Source: Poriferisodalis sp965208555 (GTDB lineage Bacteria; Actinomycetota; Acidimicrobiia; Acidimicrobiales; Poriferisodalaceae). Taken from it: a DNA stretch of 64,000 nucleotides. Under the pieces are notes generated by a model that was given only the letters and a program-made list of their open reading frames with translations, did no database searches and was not told the origin of the DNA. Where the stretch lies: positions 1,550,001 to 1,614,000 of the forward strand of contig NZ_OZ242342.1 of assembly GCF_965208555.1 (NCBI RefSeq), given 5' to 3'. The stretch's first letter is position 1. The number at the start of each line of letters is the position of its first letter. The position numbers and the translations under genes were made by a program. Positions 43,303-51,939 of the stretch are shown here, piece after piece.

Positions 43303-45621
43303 ATGAAGCCGGCAGCGAAGATGGCAGTCGCACTGTTCACCGCGCTGGCGATGGCGCTGGGCCTGCTTGCGCCTGCGGCGGCCCAGACACCGTCGAACTT
43401 CGTCCGCGGCGGCCCCAACCTGACGCTGGTGGTGGCGAGCTGTCCGGTTCCGTCCGACAACGCGATCGCGGAGGCGCTTGCCGCGCACAGCCGCAATGCG
43501 GCGAAGGTGTGCGTCGATCCCAGCGGCCTGTCACCGGAGACGGCTGCGCTTATCGCCGAGTTCGCACCCGACCGGTTGATCGTCGTGGGTGGCGAGGTAG
43601 CGGTGCCGCCTGCAGTGATGGACGAGCTGACTGCAGCCGCTCGAGCCGCATTTCGCTGGACCGCGATCGAGCGGCTTGGCGGCGCCACCCGGATCGAGAC
43701 GGCCGCGCTGGCGGCGCGTGCCGCCCTCGAGTCACCCAGCGTCACCGGCCCGGGCACCGTCACGCTGTACGTCGCGAACGGCTGGAACGGCAGCGAAGTA
43801 CGAACAGCCGCGGCGGCGGCCGGCGTCACCGACGACGCCGCAGTCGTCTACGTCCAGCCCCGCACGATTGCCGGCGGCCTCCCCGCTGCGACGGCCTCGC
43901 TCATTGCCGACTATCGCCCTGCTCGCGTCGTGCTCGTGGGCCTTCCCGACGAGGTCGGAGCAGTCACCGAGACGGCCGTCGCCGCCGCGCTCGATGCGAA
44001 CGAGCTGACTGTCGAGATCGAGCGCGTCGCCGAAGCCGGCGAGCCGCTCTTCTGGACTCCGGAGGCGTCGCCGTCTGTCAGCACTGCTCGCCAGATCTTC
44101 ACCGCCATCGTTCAGGGCACCCAGGTGCGCGGCGCGGCGGGCGACGATCCAGTACCGGTGCTGGCGGCAAGCTCAGCGCGGGGACCCTTGGAAGAGGGCC
44201 CCGGGCACCGGCTCTGGAGCGTGCAGGCTGATGGTTCGGGGCGCGAGCTGCGCTCGGGGGACCACCGCGGCTGGGCGTGGAATCCAGGCAGTGGCGAACT
44301 GAGCTGGGCGAACCTCGACGGCCGGCTGCGGGTCTCGGCGCTCACCGGCGACGAGCGGGTCGTGTCCGAGACCGGCCAATACCCGACATGGTCGCCCGAC
44401 GGCAGCCACGTCGTCACCTTCAGGTTCGCCGGTCGCACCGCGTTCCGCAGCCGCACCGAGGCGCACATCGCCAGCGCCGACGGCCGGGGACTCCAACGCA
44501 TCGGCGTGGTCGATTACCGCACCTTCCTCTACGCGGACCTGCCGCTCGCCTCCTGGTCGCCCGACGGGACGCACTTCGCCTACGTCGAGCTGATCGACGA
44601 TCCCGCGACGGGCGGCACGGCCCAATTCGCACGCATCTGGTCGACCGATGAGTCGGCGCTCGCGCTCACGCTCGGCGAGGATGTCACGTTCTTGGGCTGG
44701 TCACCTGACAGCGCCCACTTCGCATATGCCACACCGCATGACTGCGACGGCAACGGTCGGGACGAGAGCCAGATCCTGTGGATCGCAAAGACCGATGGCA
44801 GCGAGCCCCGCGAGCTGGGCCCGATCGACCGCATCCAGTGGCGCTTCGTGCACCTGTGGTCGGCTGACGGTCGCCACCTCGCCTACGAGTCGCTCGATCC
44901 AGCGGACTGCTCGATGCACTTGAAGGTGGCAGCTGCCAGCGGCGAAGCCACAGCCTTGGGCGCGGTCGCCGACGGGCGGCTCGTGGGCTGGTCGCCCAAC
45001 GGCAACCACTTGGCGTATGGCCTCACGGTGGGCACCCCAGGCAAGGGCGTGCCGCTGCGGGAGCATGTCTGGGTCGTTCGGAACGACGGGAGCGATCGGC
45101 GCGATCTGGGCGAGGCGCTCCCCACCGTCTTCGGACCGGTGCGCTGGTCGCGTGACGGCCAGCACCTCGCGTACGCCGCGGTGGTGCGAGATGCCGACGG
45201 CGAGGTCATCGGCAGCCGGCCCGTCGTCACGCGGGCCAACGGCATCGGCGGAGTCGTCCAGCTTGCCGAGTGGGGCAACATTCTCGAGTGGTCGCCCGTC
45301 GACGACCGGCTCGCCTACGTCGCGCACTACAACGAGTACGGCGACCGCGAGATCGATCGCCGGGCGTTGTTCGTCCACACCGTGGGCTCGGCGGCTGCCG
45401 ACGTCAGGCTGGTCTACGAGCTGGCCGGCATCACGCTCGGAGCGCGATGGTCACCCGACGGCGCGTACCTCGGGTATGTCTCGGGCCCGACCGAGCTGCT
45501 GCTGGATTGGTTCATCAACCGCCGACGCGGGTCGGATGCCTGGGTGGTGCGCACCACCGATCCGCGCTGGACGCGGCGCCTGATCACCGACGTCACCTGG
45601 GGCGAGTGGCAGCCCCGCTGA
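43303..45621 (+). CDS. Secreted CWB2 plus PD40 beta-propeller protein (copy 1)
   Basis: This 772-residue exported protein has a signal peptide in residues 1-27 (VALFTALAMALGLLAPAAAQ). Residues about 35-225 match cell-wall-binding repeat 2 (CWB2/PF04122) units: APDRLIVVGGEVAVPPAVMD followed by ERLGGATRIETAALAARAAL, then a second unit ending RPARVVLVGLPDEVG. Residues about 330-760 form a beta propeller of PD40/TolB-like repeats, with eight WSPDG-type turns (for example TWSPDGSHVVTF, RWSRDGQHLAYA, RWSPDGAYLGYV). It ends with RLITDVTWGEWQP, shared with the next gene. The likely role is a wall-associated binding protein; the ligand is unknown. Confidence 0.8.
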   Translation: MKPAAKMAVALFTALAMALGLLAPAAAQTPSNFVRGGPNLTLVVASCPVPSDNAIAEALAAHSRNAAKVCVDPSGLSPETAALIAEFAPDRLIVVGGEVAVPPAVMDELTAAARAAFRWTAIERLGGATRIETAALAARAALESPSVTGPGTVTLYVANGWNGSEVRTAAAAAGVTDDAAVVYVQPRTIAGGLPAATASLIADYRPARVVLVGLPDEVGAVTETAVAAALDANELTVEIERVAEAGEPLFWTPEASPSVSTARQIFTAIVQGTQVRGAAGDDPVPVLAASSARGPLEEGPGHRLWSVQADGSGRELRSGDHRGWAWNPGSGELSWANLDGRLRVSALTGDERVVSETGQYPTWSPDGSHVVTFRFAGRTAFRSRTEAHIASADGRGLQRIGVVDYRTFLYADLPLASWSPDGTHFAYVELIDDPATGGTAQFARIWSTDESALALTLGEDVTFLGWSPDSAHFAYATPHDCDGNGRDESQILWIAKTDGSEPRELGPIDRIQWRFVHLWSADGRHLAYESLDPADCSMHLKVAAASGEATALGAVADGRLVGWSPNGNHLAYGLTVGTPGKGVPLREHVWVVRNDGSDRRDLGEALPTVFGPVRWSRDGQHLAYAAVVRDADGEVIGSRPVVTRANGIGGVVQLAEWGNILEWSPVDDRLAYVAHYNEYGDREIDRRALFVHTVGSAAADVRLVYELAGITLGARWSPDGAYLGYVSGPTELLLDWFINRRRGSDAWVVRTTDPRWTRRLITDVTWGEWQPR

Positions 45622-45665
45622 GCGCGACCAGAGCGCTGACGAGCGGGCGGTAGCGTGTCGCCTCG

Positions 45666-48071
45666 ATGAAGCGCGAAAAGGCATTCCGGAGTCCTCACGA
45701 GGCGCCGGCTCGGCGGATGGGGTGGCGCACGCGCGCCGCCTCGGCAGCGACGGCACTCGCAGTCCTGCTGGGTTCCGTCGTGCTGGCCGCGCCGGCCGCG
45801 GCCCAGCAGGCACAAGACGGGGCGCCGGCCAATATCTCACGCCAGGGGCCCAATCTGACGCTCGTCGTCGCGAACTGCGAACGCTCCGCCGACATCGCAG
45901 TCGCGCAGGAATTGGCCCGGCACGGGCGCAATACCGCCGCGGCGTGCCTTGACCCTGACGGCGTGCCAGCCGAGACAGCCGAGATCATCGCGGAGTTCGC
46001 GCCCGACGGCTTGATGATCGTCGGCGGTGATGACGTGATACCGGCTGAGGTCATGGACAGTGTGAAGGCGCTGGCTCGATCGGCCTACCGCTGGACCGTC
46101 GTGCACGACTTGGGCGGCGCCACGAGAGTCGAGACATCTGCCGCTGCTGCGCGCATCAGGCTGGGCAGGCCCGAGTACATCGACGCTGGCACGGTCACGT
46201 TCGTCATTGCCGATGGCTGGAACGACGACGATGTCAACACGGCACTCGAGTTCGCCGGCACCATCGACGATGCGGTGCTCGTGTACTTCGACCCCGACGA
46301 CATCTCGAACGGACTGTCAGAGGCAACAGCGTCGCTCTTCGCCGATTACCCACCGGCTCGGGTTGTCTTCGCGGGGCTGGCCGACGAGGCCGGCATGGCC
46401 GCCGAGGCCGCAGTCAAGGTTCTCCTCGAGGCGATGGAGTCCGATGTCTACGTCGAGCGCGTCGCCGTGGCGACGGGCACGCCTGCGGACGCCGCAGACA
46501 TAACGACGCTCACTCGTGCGGCACACCAGAAGTTCGAGGACATTATTCACGGCAGGCATACCCCGTACAGCGTGGACCCTGGAGAACCGTGGCCCTTCCT
46601 GGCGCTTACTGAGGCATCGGGCGTCCGAGGCGTGGGCTCGACGCTGTTCACGGTCCGGGCAGACGGCAGCAACCGCAAGCTGCGCACCGTCGATCACAAC
46701 GGCTGGGAATGGGACTTCAGCGACGGGCTGCGGCTCGCCTGGGCCGACGACGAGGAACGCGTGATGGCCGCGACCCCTGATGCCGACGGCAAGCCGCTCG
46801 TGGCCGAGGGCACGTGGCCGTGGTGGTCGCCCGACGGCAGCCATCTCATCGTCTGGAACAACGCCGACACCGACGGCAACGACCGTCTCGACTCCTTCGA
46901 GGCCGTGCTGTACAACGACGTCGGCCAGAAGCGGCGCAGCTTGGGCCAGATGGACCGGCGCACGTGGGCTTACGGCGATATCAGAGACTTCATCTGGTCG
47001 CGTGACGGCGCCTATCTGGCGTACATCACCGATCACATCGACCCCGAGACCTCCGACGAGGTCCACGAGGCACGCATCGAGCCGACCGATGGCAGCGCGC
47101 CGCCGGTCACCCTGGCCGAGGACGCGATCATCGTGCGCTGGGCACCCGACAGCAGGCACCTTCTCTACGCGACGCCCGCGGAGTGCGGCGACGGCGACAC
47201 CGACAACATCTGGGACCTGTGGGTGGTAGCCGCCGACGGCAGCGATGCGCGCCGCATCGACATGGTCGAATACCCCGAGTGGGGTGTGCTGATCATCCGC
47301 CCGTGGTCGCCTGACGGGAAGCACATCGCGTACGAGGCGGTCGATCCGCAGGACTGCTCGACCGAGCTGCGCGTCACCTCCGTGGACGGAGATGCGGAAC
47401 CCGTCATCATCGCTGCCGACGTGGATTTCCTGGGGTGGTCGCCCGACAGCACCTACCTCGAATACGGGGAGGAGACCGACCGTCCGGTGACCGACTTCCT
47501 GACCTCCGAACTGTCGTGGGTCGCGCATCGCGACGGCAGCTCGAAGCGATTCATCGGCGAACTCGCCCCGTCGGTCTACGGCTGGATCTTCTGGTCAGAA
47601 GACGGCAAGTACATCTCCTACACCGAGATGCTGCGCGACGCCGACGGCGACCTCGTGGGCCAGCGCGCTCGCGTCGAGCGCACCGACGGCGTCGTGGAAG
47701 CGACGACCCTGGCAGAAGCGGGCAACTCGCTGTCGTGGTCCGAAGACGGCCGTGTCGCCTATGTGGCGTATCACGACGACGACGGCGACGGCATGCCCGA
47801 CCGTGAGGCCCTGTATCTGCACACGCCCGCCTCGCTCGACGACGACGTCGAGCTGGTGCACACGCTGCCCGCGCCGACCCGGGTCGCGATCTGGTCTCCG
47901 GGCGACAGCCATCTCATCTACTCGGCGGGCTCCATCGAGTCGCTCATCGGATGGATCATCGACCGAGGGCGCGGTGTGAGCGTGTGGGGCATCGAGACCG
48001 GGCAGCCCCGGTGGATGCATCGCCTGATCACTGACGTCACCTGGGGTGAATGGCAGCCCCAGCCCGAGTAG
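45666..48071 (+). CDS. Secreted CWB2 plus PD40 beta-propeller protein (copy 2)
   Basis: This is an 801-residue paralogue of the preceding protein. The signal peptide lies after a 20-residue basic leader (ALAVLLGSVVLAAPAAAQ). CWB2-like repeats include APDGLMIVGGDDVIPAEVMD and DLGGATRVETSAAAARI. Eight propeller repeats follow (WWSPDGSHLIVW, IWSRDGAYLAYI, PWSPDGKHIAYE and others). Several loops carry Asp-rich strings such as DTDGNDRLDS and DDDGDGMPDRE that resemble calcium-binding DxDxDG loops. The end RLITDVTWGEWQP is the same as in copy 1. The two genes are 44 bp apart and probably arose by tandem duplication. Confidence 0.8.
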   Translation: MKREKAFRSPHEAPARRMGWRTRAASAATALAVLLGSVVLAAPAAAQQAQDGAPANISRQGPNLTLVVANCERSADIAVAQELARHGRNTAAACLDPDGVPAETAEIIAEFAPDGLMIVGGDDVIPAEVMDSVKALARSAYRWTVVHDLGGATRVETSAAAARIRLGRPEYIDAGTVTFVIADGWNDDDVNTALEFAGTIDDAVLVYFDPDDISNGLSEATASLFADYPPARVVFAGLADEAGMAAEAAVKVLLEAMESDVYVERVAVATGTPADAADITTLTRAAHQKFEDIIHGRHTPYSVDPGEPWPFLALTEASGVRGVGSTLFTVRADGSNRKLRTVDHNGWEWDFSDGLRLAWADDEERVMAATPDADGKPLVAEGTWPWWSPDGSHLIVWNNADTDGNDRLDSFEAVLYNDVGQKRRSLGQMDRRTWAYGDIRDFIWSRDGAYLAYITDHIDPETSDEVHEARIEPTDGSAPPVTLAEDAIIVRWAPDSRHLLYATPAECGDGDTDNIWDLWVVAADGSDARRIDMVEYPEWGVLIIRPWSPDGKHIAYEAVDPQDCSTELRVTSVDGDAEPVIIAADVDFLGWSPDSTYLEYGEETDRPVTDFLTSELSWVAHRDGSSKRFIGELAPSVYGWIFWSEDGKYISYTEMLRDADGDLVGQRARVERTDGVVEATTLAEAGNSLSWSEDGRVAYVAYHDDDGDGMPDREALYLHTPASLDDDVELVHTLPAPTRVAIWSPGDSHLIYSAGSIESLIGWIIDRGRGVSVWGIETGQPRWMHRLITDVTWGEWQPQPE

Positions 48072-48077
48072 GGCCAG

Positions 48078-49529
48078 CTAGGGAGTTGTCTGCTGTAGGC
48101 GGAAGACGGTGCCGGCGGCGCTGAGCACGTAGAGCTCGCCGGCGGCGTCCTCGCCGAACGACACGAGCGTGTTGCGCGGCACTGACACGCCGAGGTCTTT
48201 GCGCACTGCGGCGCCGTCGGGACCTCGGACGAGACCCCACAGGTCGCCTGTGCAGTAGTCGCCGAACACGTAGGTGCCCTTGAGCGCTTCGATGGCGCTG
48301 CCGCGGTACACGTAGCCGCCGGTCACCGAGCAGCCGTCGTCGTGGGTGTAGGTGTAGACGGGGAACAGCAGATCAGGGGGCGACTCGCTGCCGCTGAAGC
48401 GCTCGTTGCCCTCGAACAGCGGCCAGCCCAGGTTGGCGCCCGGCGACCAGCCGTCGGCGGCAGGCAGCACGTGGATCTCCTCGATGCGGTTCTGGCCGAC
48501 ATCGGCGATCCAGAGATCGCCGGTGAGCCGGTCGAACGAGAATCGCCACGGGTTGCGCGCGCCGTACGCCCACACCTCGGGGGCGTCGCCGGAGGCGAAC
48601 GGGTTGCCGGCCGGAATCCCGTAGCCCTGCCCCGAGGCTGGGTTCGGGTCGATGCGAGCAATGGTGGCCAGCAGCGTTGCGCGGTCTTGGCCCTGGCCGA
48701 ACACGTCGTCGGCGCCGCCGCCGTCCCCGAAGCCGATCCACAGGTTCCCGTCGGGTCCGATCTGCACCTCGCCGGCGTTGTGGTTGCACGCCGGCTGATC
48801 GAGTGCAAGCAGCACGCGACGCCGGCCGGCCTGGGGCGTCTCGCCGTCCATGGGCATCACGGCGATCCGGCTGTCGCGGGCTGTGTCGGTGTAGCTGAGG
48901 TAGAGCTGCGACCCGTCAGGCGAGAAGGTGATGCCCAGCAGCCCGTTCTCGCAACCTTGGCTGACCCTCGAGCCGATGTCGGCCACGAGCTGCGGGGCGG
49001 CCCTGGCATCAGCCCCGTTGTCGGCGTCGCGGCCATCAGCGGGATCCAGCAGCCACACCTGTCCGGTCAGCGTCGCCACGTATCGCTGGCCGGTGCCCGG
49101 ATGGGCTGCGAGCGCGATGGGCGCTTCGATCTCGGCGACCGGCACCAGCTCGAATCGAGTCTGGGCGAGCGACGGCGCAGCTTCGCCGGCCGGCGGCGCA
49201 CTTGTCTGCGGCGGCATCGTCGATGCCGGCACTGCGCCCGCGTCGCCTGGGTCGTCTGCGTCGATCGATGTGCCCGCTGGACGCGACTCGTCGCCTGTCA
49301 CCGAGGCGGGTGCTGTGTTGCCAGTGCTCCCGGACGCGAAATCGGGACCCGCTGGTGAGTCGGCGGCCCGCAGCGCAGGGGGCGCCGTCACGACGGTGCT
49401 CGGGCCCGCGCGGGCATCGCCGTCCTGTCCACCGGCGGCCGGATCGTCGTGATCGCCCGACGTGGCCCCGCACGCACACGCCAAGAGTGCAGCCGCCGTA
49501 AGTGCTGCTGTTGCACGTCCGAGCGTCAC
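48078..49529 (-). CDS. PQQ-dependent sugar dehydrogenase-type lipoprotein
   Basis: This is a 483-residue protein starting at GTG 49529: VTLGRATAALTAAALLACAC gives a lipoprotein signal with the anchor cysteine. A Thr/Pro/Ala-rich linker (residues about 25-125) precedes a glucose/sorbosone dehydrogenase six-blade propeller. Family landmarks: GLLGITFSPDG, ACNHNAGEVQIGPDGNLWIG, YGARNPWRFSFD and DLWIADVGQNRIEEI. The His in CNHNAGE and the Arg in ARNPWR correspond to catalytic and PQQ-contact positions of soluble aldose dehydrogenases. No pqq biosynthesis genes are in the window. The frame open to 49637 is not used. Convergent with the propeller gene, 6 bp apart. Confidence 0.85.
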   Translation of the reverse strand: MTLGRATAALTAAALLACACGATSGDHDDPAAGGQDGDARAGPSTVVTAPPALRAADSPAGPDFASGSTGNTAPASVTGDESRPAGTSIDADDPGDAGAVPASTMPPQTSAPPAGEAAPSLAQTRFELVPVAEIEAPIALAAHPGTGQRYVATLTGQVWLLDPADGRDADNGADARAAPQLVADIGSRVSQGCENGLLGITFSPDGSQLYLSYTDTARDSRIAVMPMDGETPQAGRRRVLLALDQPACNHNAGEVQIGPDGNLWIGFGDGGGADDVFGQGQDRATLLATIARIDPNPASGQGYGIPAGNPFASGDAPEVWAYGARNPWRFSFDRLTGDLWIADVGQNRIEEIHVLPAADGWSPGANLGWPLFEGNERFSGSESPPDLLFPVYTYTHDDGCSVTGGYVYRGSAIEALKGTYVFGDYCTGDLWGLVRGPDGAAVRKDLGVSVPRNTLVSFGEDAAGELYVLSAAGTVFRLQQTTP

Positions 49530-49591
49530 GGCGCGACGGTAGCCACGCAGGCCATGCAGAATGACGCGGAGCACAGAGCCGAGGACAGCAC

Positions 49592-50083
49592 ATGAATGCA
49601 ACCAGTGATCCCGTGACCTGGGGGGGCTTCGCCGCAACCTGCGGCGATCTGGCCAAGCGGATGCAGCAGCGATTCGAGAGCCACCTGCATGCGGTCATGG
49701 CCACCCTCCGCGCTGACGGCTCGCCCCGGATGTCGGGCATGGAAGCCCCCATCCGCGACGGGCACCTCTGGCTGGGAATGGGCCGCAACTCGACGAAGGC
49801 GGCCGACCTGCGTCGTGACCCCCGGTTCGGGCTGCACTCTGCACCCGAGAGCGGGGAGCTGCAGAGCGGCGATGCGCGCATCGAAGGCGAGGTGGCCCCA
49901 GCCGACGCCTCCGAGCTCGAGACGTTTCTGCGGGGGCATCACCATGAGATCGACGACGCGACCCCGATGGCCCTGTTCACCGCCAGGATCGCTCGCGCCG
50001 TGCTCGTACGCGTCGAGGGCCATCACCTCGTCGTAGAAACCTGGACCCCAGCGGGCGGCCTGGTGGAGCGGCGCGTCGCCTAG
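49592..50083 (+). CDS. Pyridoxamine 5'-phosphate oxidase-like FMN/F420-binding protein
   Basis: This is a 163-residue split-barrel protein. Landmarks: HLHAVMATLRADGSPRMSGM (first strands), HLWLGMGRNSTKAADLRRDP (cofactor-phosphate region, with K-A-x-D-L-R) and DARIEGEVAPAD. Such proteins bind FMN, F420 or heme and often act as small reductases. The C-terminus RIARAVLVRVEGHHLVVETW is typical of actinobacterial members. Its last 4 bases overlap the convergent TerC gene. The specific reaction is unknown. Confidence 0.8.
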   Translation: MNATSDPVTWGGFAATCGDLAKRMQQRFESHLHAVMATLRADGSPRMSGMEAPIRDGHLWLGMGRNSTKAADLRRDPRFGLHSAPESGELQSGDARIEGEVAPADASELETFLRGHHHEIDDATPMALFTARIARAVLVRVEGHHLVVETWTPAGGLVERRVA

Positions 50084-50901
50084 CTAGACGATCCGTCGCC
50101 AGCGGTCGGCGCGTCGTCGGAGTCGCCTGCGTCACCGGCGGCTGCGAAATCCGGCATGCGGCGCTCGTGGAACTCGACGGGCGGGGTGCGGGATTGGCGG
50201 TTGCGCTTCATGCGCAGGTTGAGCGCTTCCACCAGCACCGCGAAGCCCATGGCGAAGTAGATGTAGCCCTTCGGGATGTGGAACTCGGCGCCCTCGGCCA
50301 CGAGCGACATGCCGATGAGCAGCAGGAACGCCAGCGCCAGCATCTTGACCGTCGGATGCTTGCCCACGAAGCGCATCACCGGCCCTGACGACCACAGCAT
50401 CACGCCGACCGCGATGACCACCGCCGCAATCATCACTCCCACCCGGTCGGCCATGCCCACGGCGGTGATGACAGAGTCGAGGCTGAACACCAGGTCGAGC
50501 ACGAGGATCTGGAAGATCACCTTGGCGAATGTGGTGCCGGCGCGGGCCTCGTCGCCCTGATGGTCGTCGCCCTCGAGCTTGTGGTGGATCTCGAACGTGG
50601 CCTTGCCGAGCAGGAATAGGCCGCCGCCCAGCAGGATCAGGTCGCGCCCCGACAGCTCGTGGCCGAACACTGAGAACAACGGCGTCGTCAGCCGCACGAT
50701 CCACGAGATGCCGAGCAGCAAGAGCACCCGCATCCCCATGGCCAGCGACAGGCCCACCACGCGTGCCCGCTCGGCCTCCTTCCCGCCCAGCCGACCGGCG
50801 AGTATCGAGATGAAGATCACGTTGTCGATGCCGAGCACGATCTCGAGCACCGTCAGCGTGATCAGCGAGATCCACACATCCGGAGCAGTCACCCAATCCA
50901 C
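50080..50901 (-). CDS. TerC family integral membrane protein
   Basis: This is a 273-residue membrane protein with about seven hydrophobic helices. The two TerC metal-site motifs are LEIVLGIDNVIFISIL near the N-terminus and ILVLDLVFSLDSVITAVGMA in the middle, each with conserved acidic residues. Family members export Mn2+ or protect proteins during secretion, or act in tellurite resistance. The last 40 residues are a hydrophilic Asp/Ala/Ser-rich tail. Starts at ATG 50901. Monocistronic by orientation, with the HD-domain gene upstream on the same strand 39 bp away. Confidence 0.85.
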   Translation of the reverse strand: MDWVTAPDVWISLITLTVLEIVLGIDNVIFISILAGRLGGKEAERARVVGLSLAMGMRVLLLLGISWIVRLTTPLFSVFGHELSGRDLILLGGGLFLLGKATFEIHHKLEGDDHQGDEARAGTTFAKVIFQILVLDLVFSLDSVITAVGMADRVGVMIAAVVIAVGVMLWSSGPVMRFVGKHPTVKMLALAFLLLIGMSLVAEGAEFHIPKGYIYFAMGFAVLVEALNLRMKRNRQSRTPPVEFHERRMPDFAAAGDAGDSDDAPTAGDGSSS

Positions 50902-50940
50902 GGCTGCACACGCTAGAGCGGAGCCGCGACCTCGCCGTCG

Positions 50941-51786
50941 CTATGGCGAGGCGGCAGCGTCCTGGGCAGCCCACCAGGTGTCGAGACGGCACCGCACCTC
51001 GTCGGCGCCGAGCTCACCCTCGGTGCGGCGCAGCTCCAGCAGGAACCTCATGGCACGGCCAACCTCGGGCCCCGGCGCCAGGCCCAGGTGGGTCATCACC
51101 TCGTCGCCGTTCAGCTCGGGGCGCAGCTCCGCGGCAGTCTGCTCGCGGGCCAGCCGGGCGATGCGCACCTCGAACCGGTCGAGTGCGTCGTGCAGCGCTT
51201 CGATCCGTTTCACATTGCGCGACGTGCAGTCGCTGCGCACCATGTCGTTCAGGTCGCCCAGCAGCGGCCCGGCGTCGCGGGCATAGCGCCGCACTGCTGC
51301 GTCAGTCCAGCCGGTGTCGTAGCCCTTGAAGCGGCCCGACAAGTGCACGAGACGCGCCACCTCTTCGGTCAGATCCTGGCCGTAACCCATCACCGGCATC
51401 CGCTTGCGGGTGAGCTTGGCGCCGACGGCCTCGTGATTGCGGAACGTCACGCCGCCCGAGCCGATCTGGCGCGTCAACGGCTTGCCGATGTCGTGGAACA
51501 GCGCCCCGAGCCGCACACGCAGGCGGGGCGGGCTCTGAGCCACCACCGCGATCGTGTGCGCCAGCACGTCCTTGTGGCGATGGATCGGATCCTGTTCGAG
51601 CGCCAGGGCGGGCAGCTCGGGCAGATGCTCATCGGCCCAGCCGCTGTCGACCAGCTCCCACAGGCCCTCGCGGGGATCGTCGACCACGAGCACGCTGTTC
51701 AGCTCGTCGCAGGGCAGCACGGCACCGTGGTCGAGCTCGAGCTCGTCGGCGTCGTCGCGCTCGGGCGCGCGGTGCGGGGTGGCCAT
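50941..51786 (-). CDS. HD-domain protein, CCA nucleotidyltransferase-like C-terminal half
   Basis: This is a 281-residue protein starting at ATG 51786 (MATPHRAPERDD). The centre reads QDPIHRHKDVLAHTIAVV, then RLRVRLGALFHDIGKPLTRQ, the HD motif found in the C-terminal half of actinobacterial PcnA/CCA-adding enzymes. KGYDTGWTDAAVRRYARDAG and LNDMVRSDCTSRN follow as in those enzymes. The nucleotidyltransferase head (GGxVRD and DxD motifs, about 200 residues) is missing; upstream there is only a short acidic N-terminus. It is either a stand-alone HD phosphohydrolase or a truncated relative. It is divergent from dnaE, about 150 bp away. Confidence 0.75.
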   Translation of the reverse strand: MATPHRAPERDDADELELDHGAVLPCDELNSVLVVDDPREGLWELVDSGWADEHLPELPALALEQDPIHRHKDVLAHTIAVVAQSPPRLRVRLGALFHDIGKPLTRQIGSGGVTFRNHEAVGAKLTRKRMPVMGYGQDLTEEVARLVHLSGRFKGYDTGWTDAAVRRYARDAGPLLGDLNDMVRSDCTSRNVKRIEALHDALDRFEVRIARLAREQTAAELRPELNGDEVMTHLGLAPGPEVGRAMRFLLELRRTEGELGADEVRCRLDTWWAAQDAAASP

Positions 51787-51939
51787 CCCTCCATGATGCT
51801 GCCCGGCGCGCCGCTCTCCAACCATGTTTCTGGGGGTTTTGGGCGTTGCGCACCGCGGCCCGGCGCGGGTTCACGCCGCGGCGAGGCGACCGGTCTATGT
51901 TCGAAACACGGCCCGCTTCAGACGAGATCGAGGAGCAGC

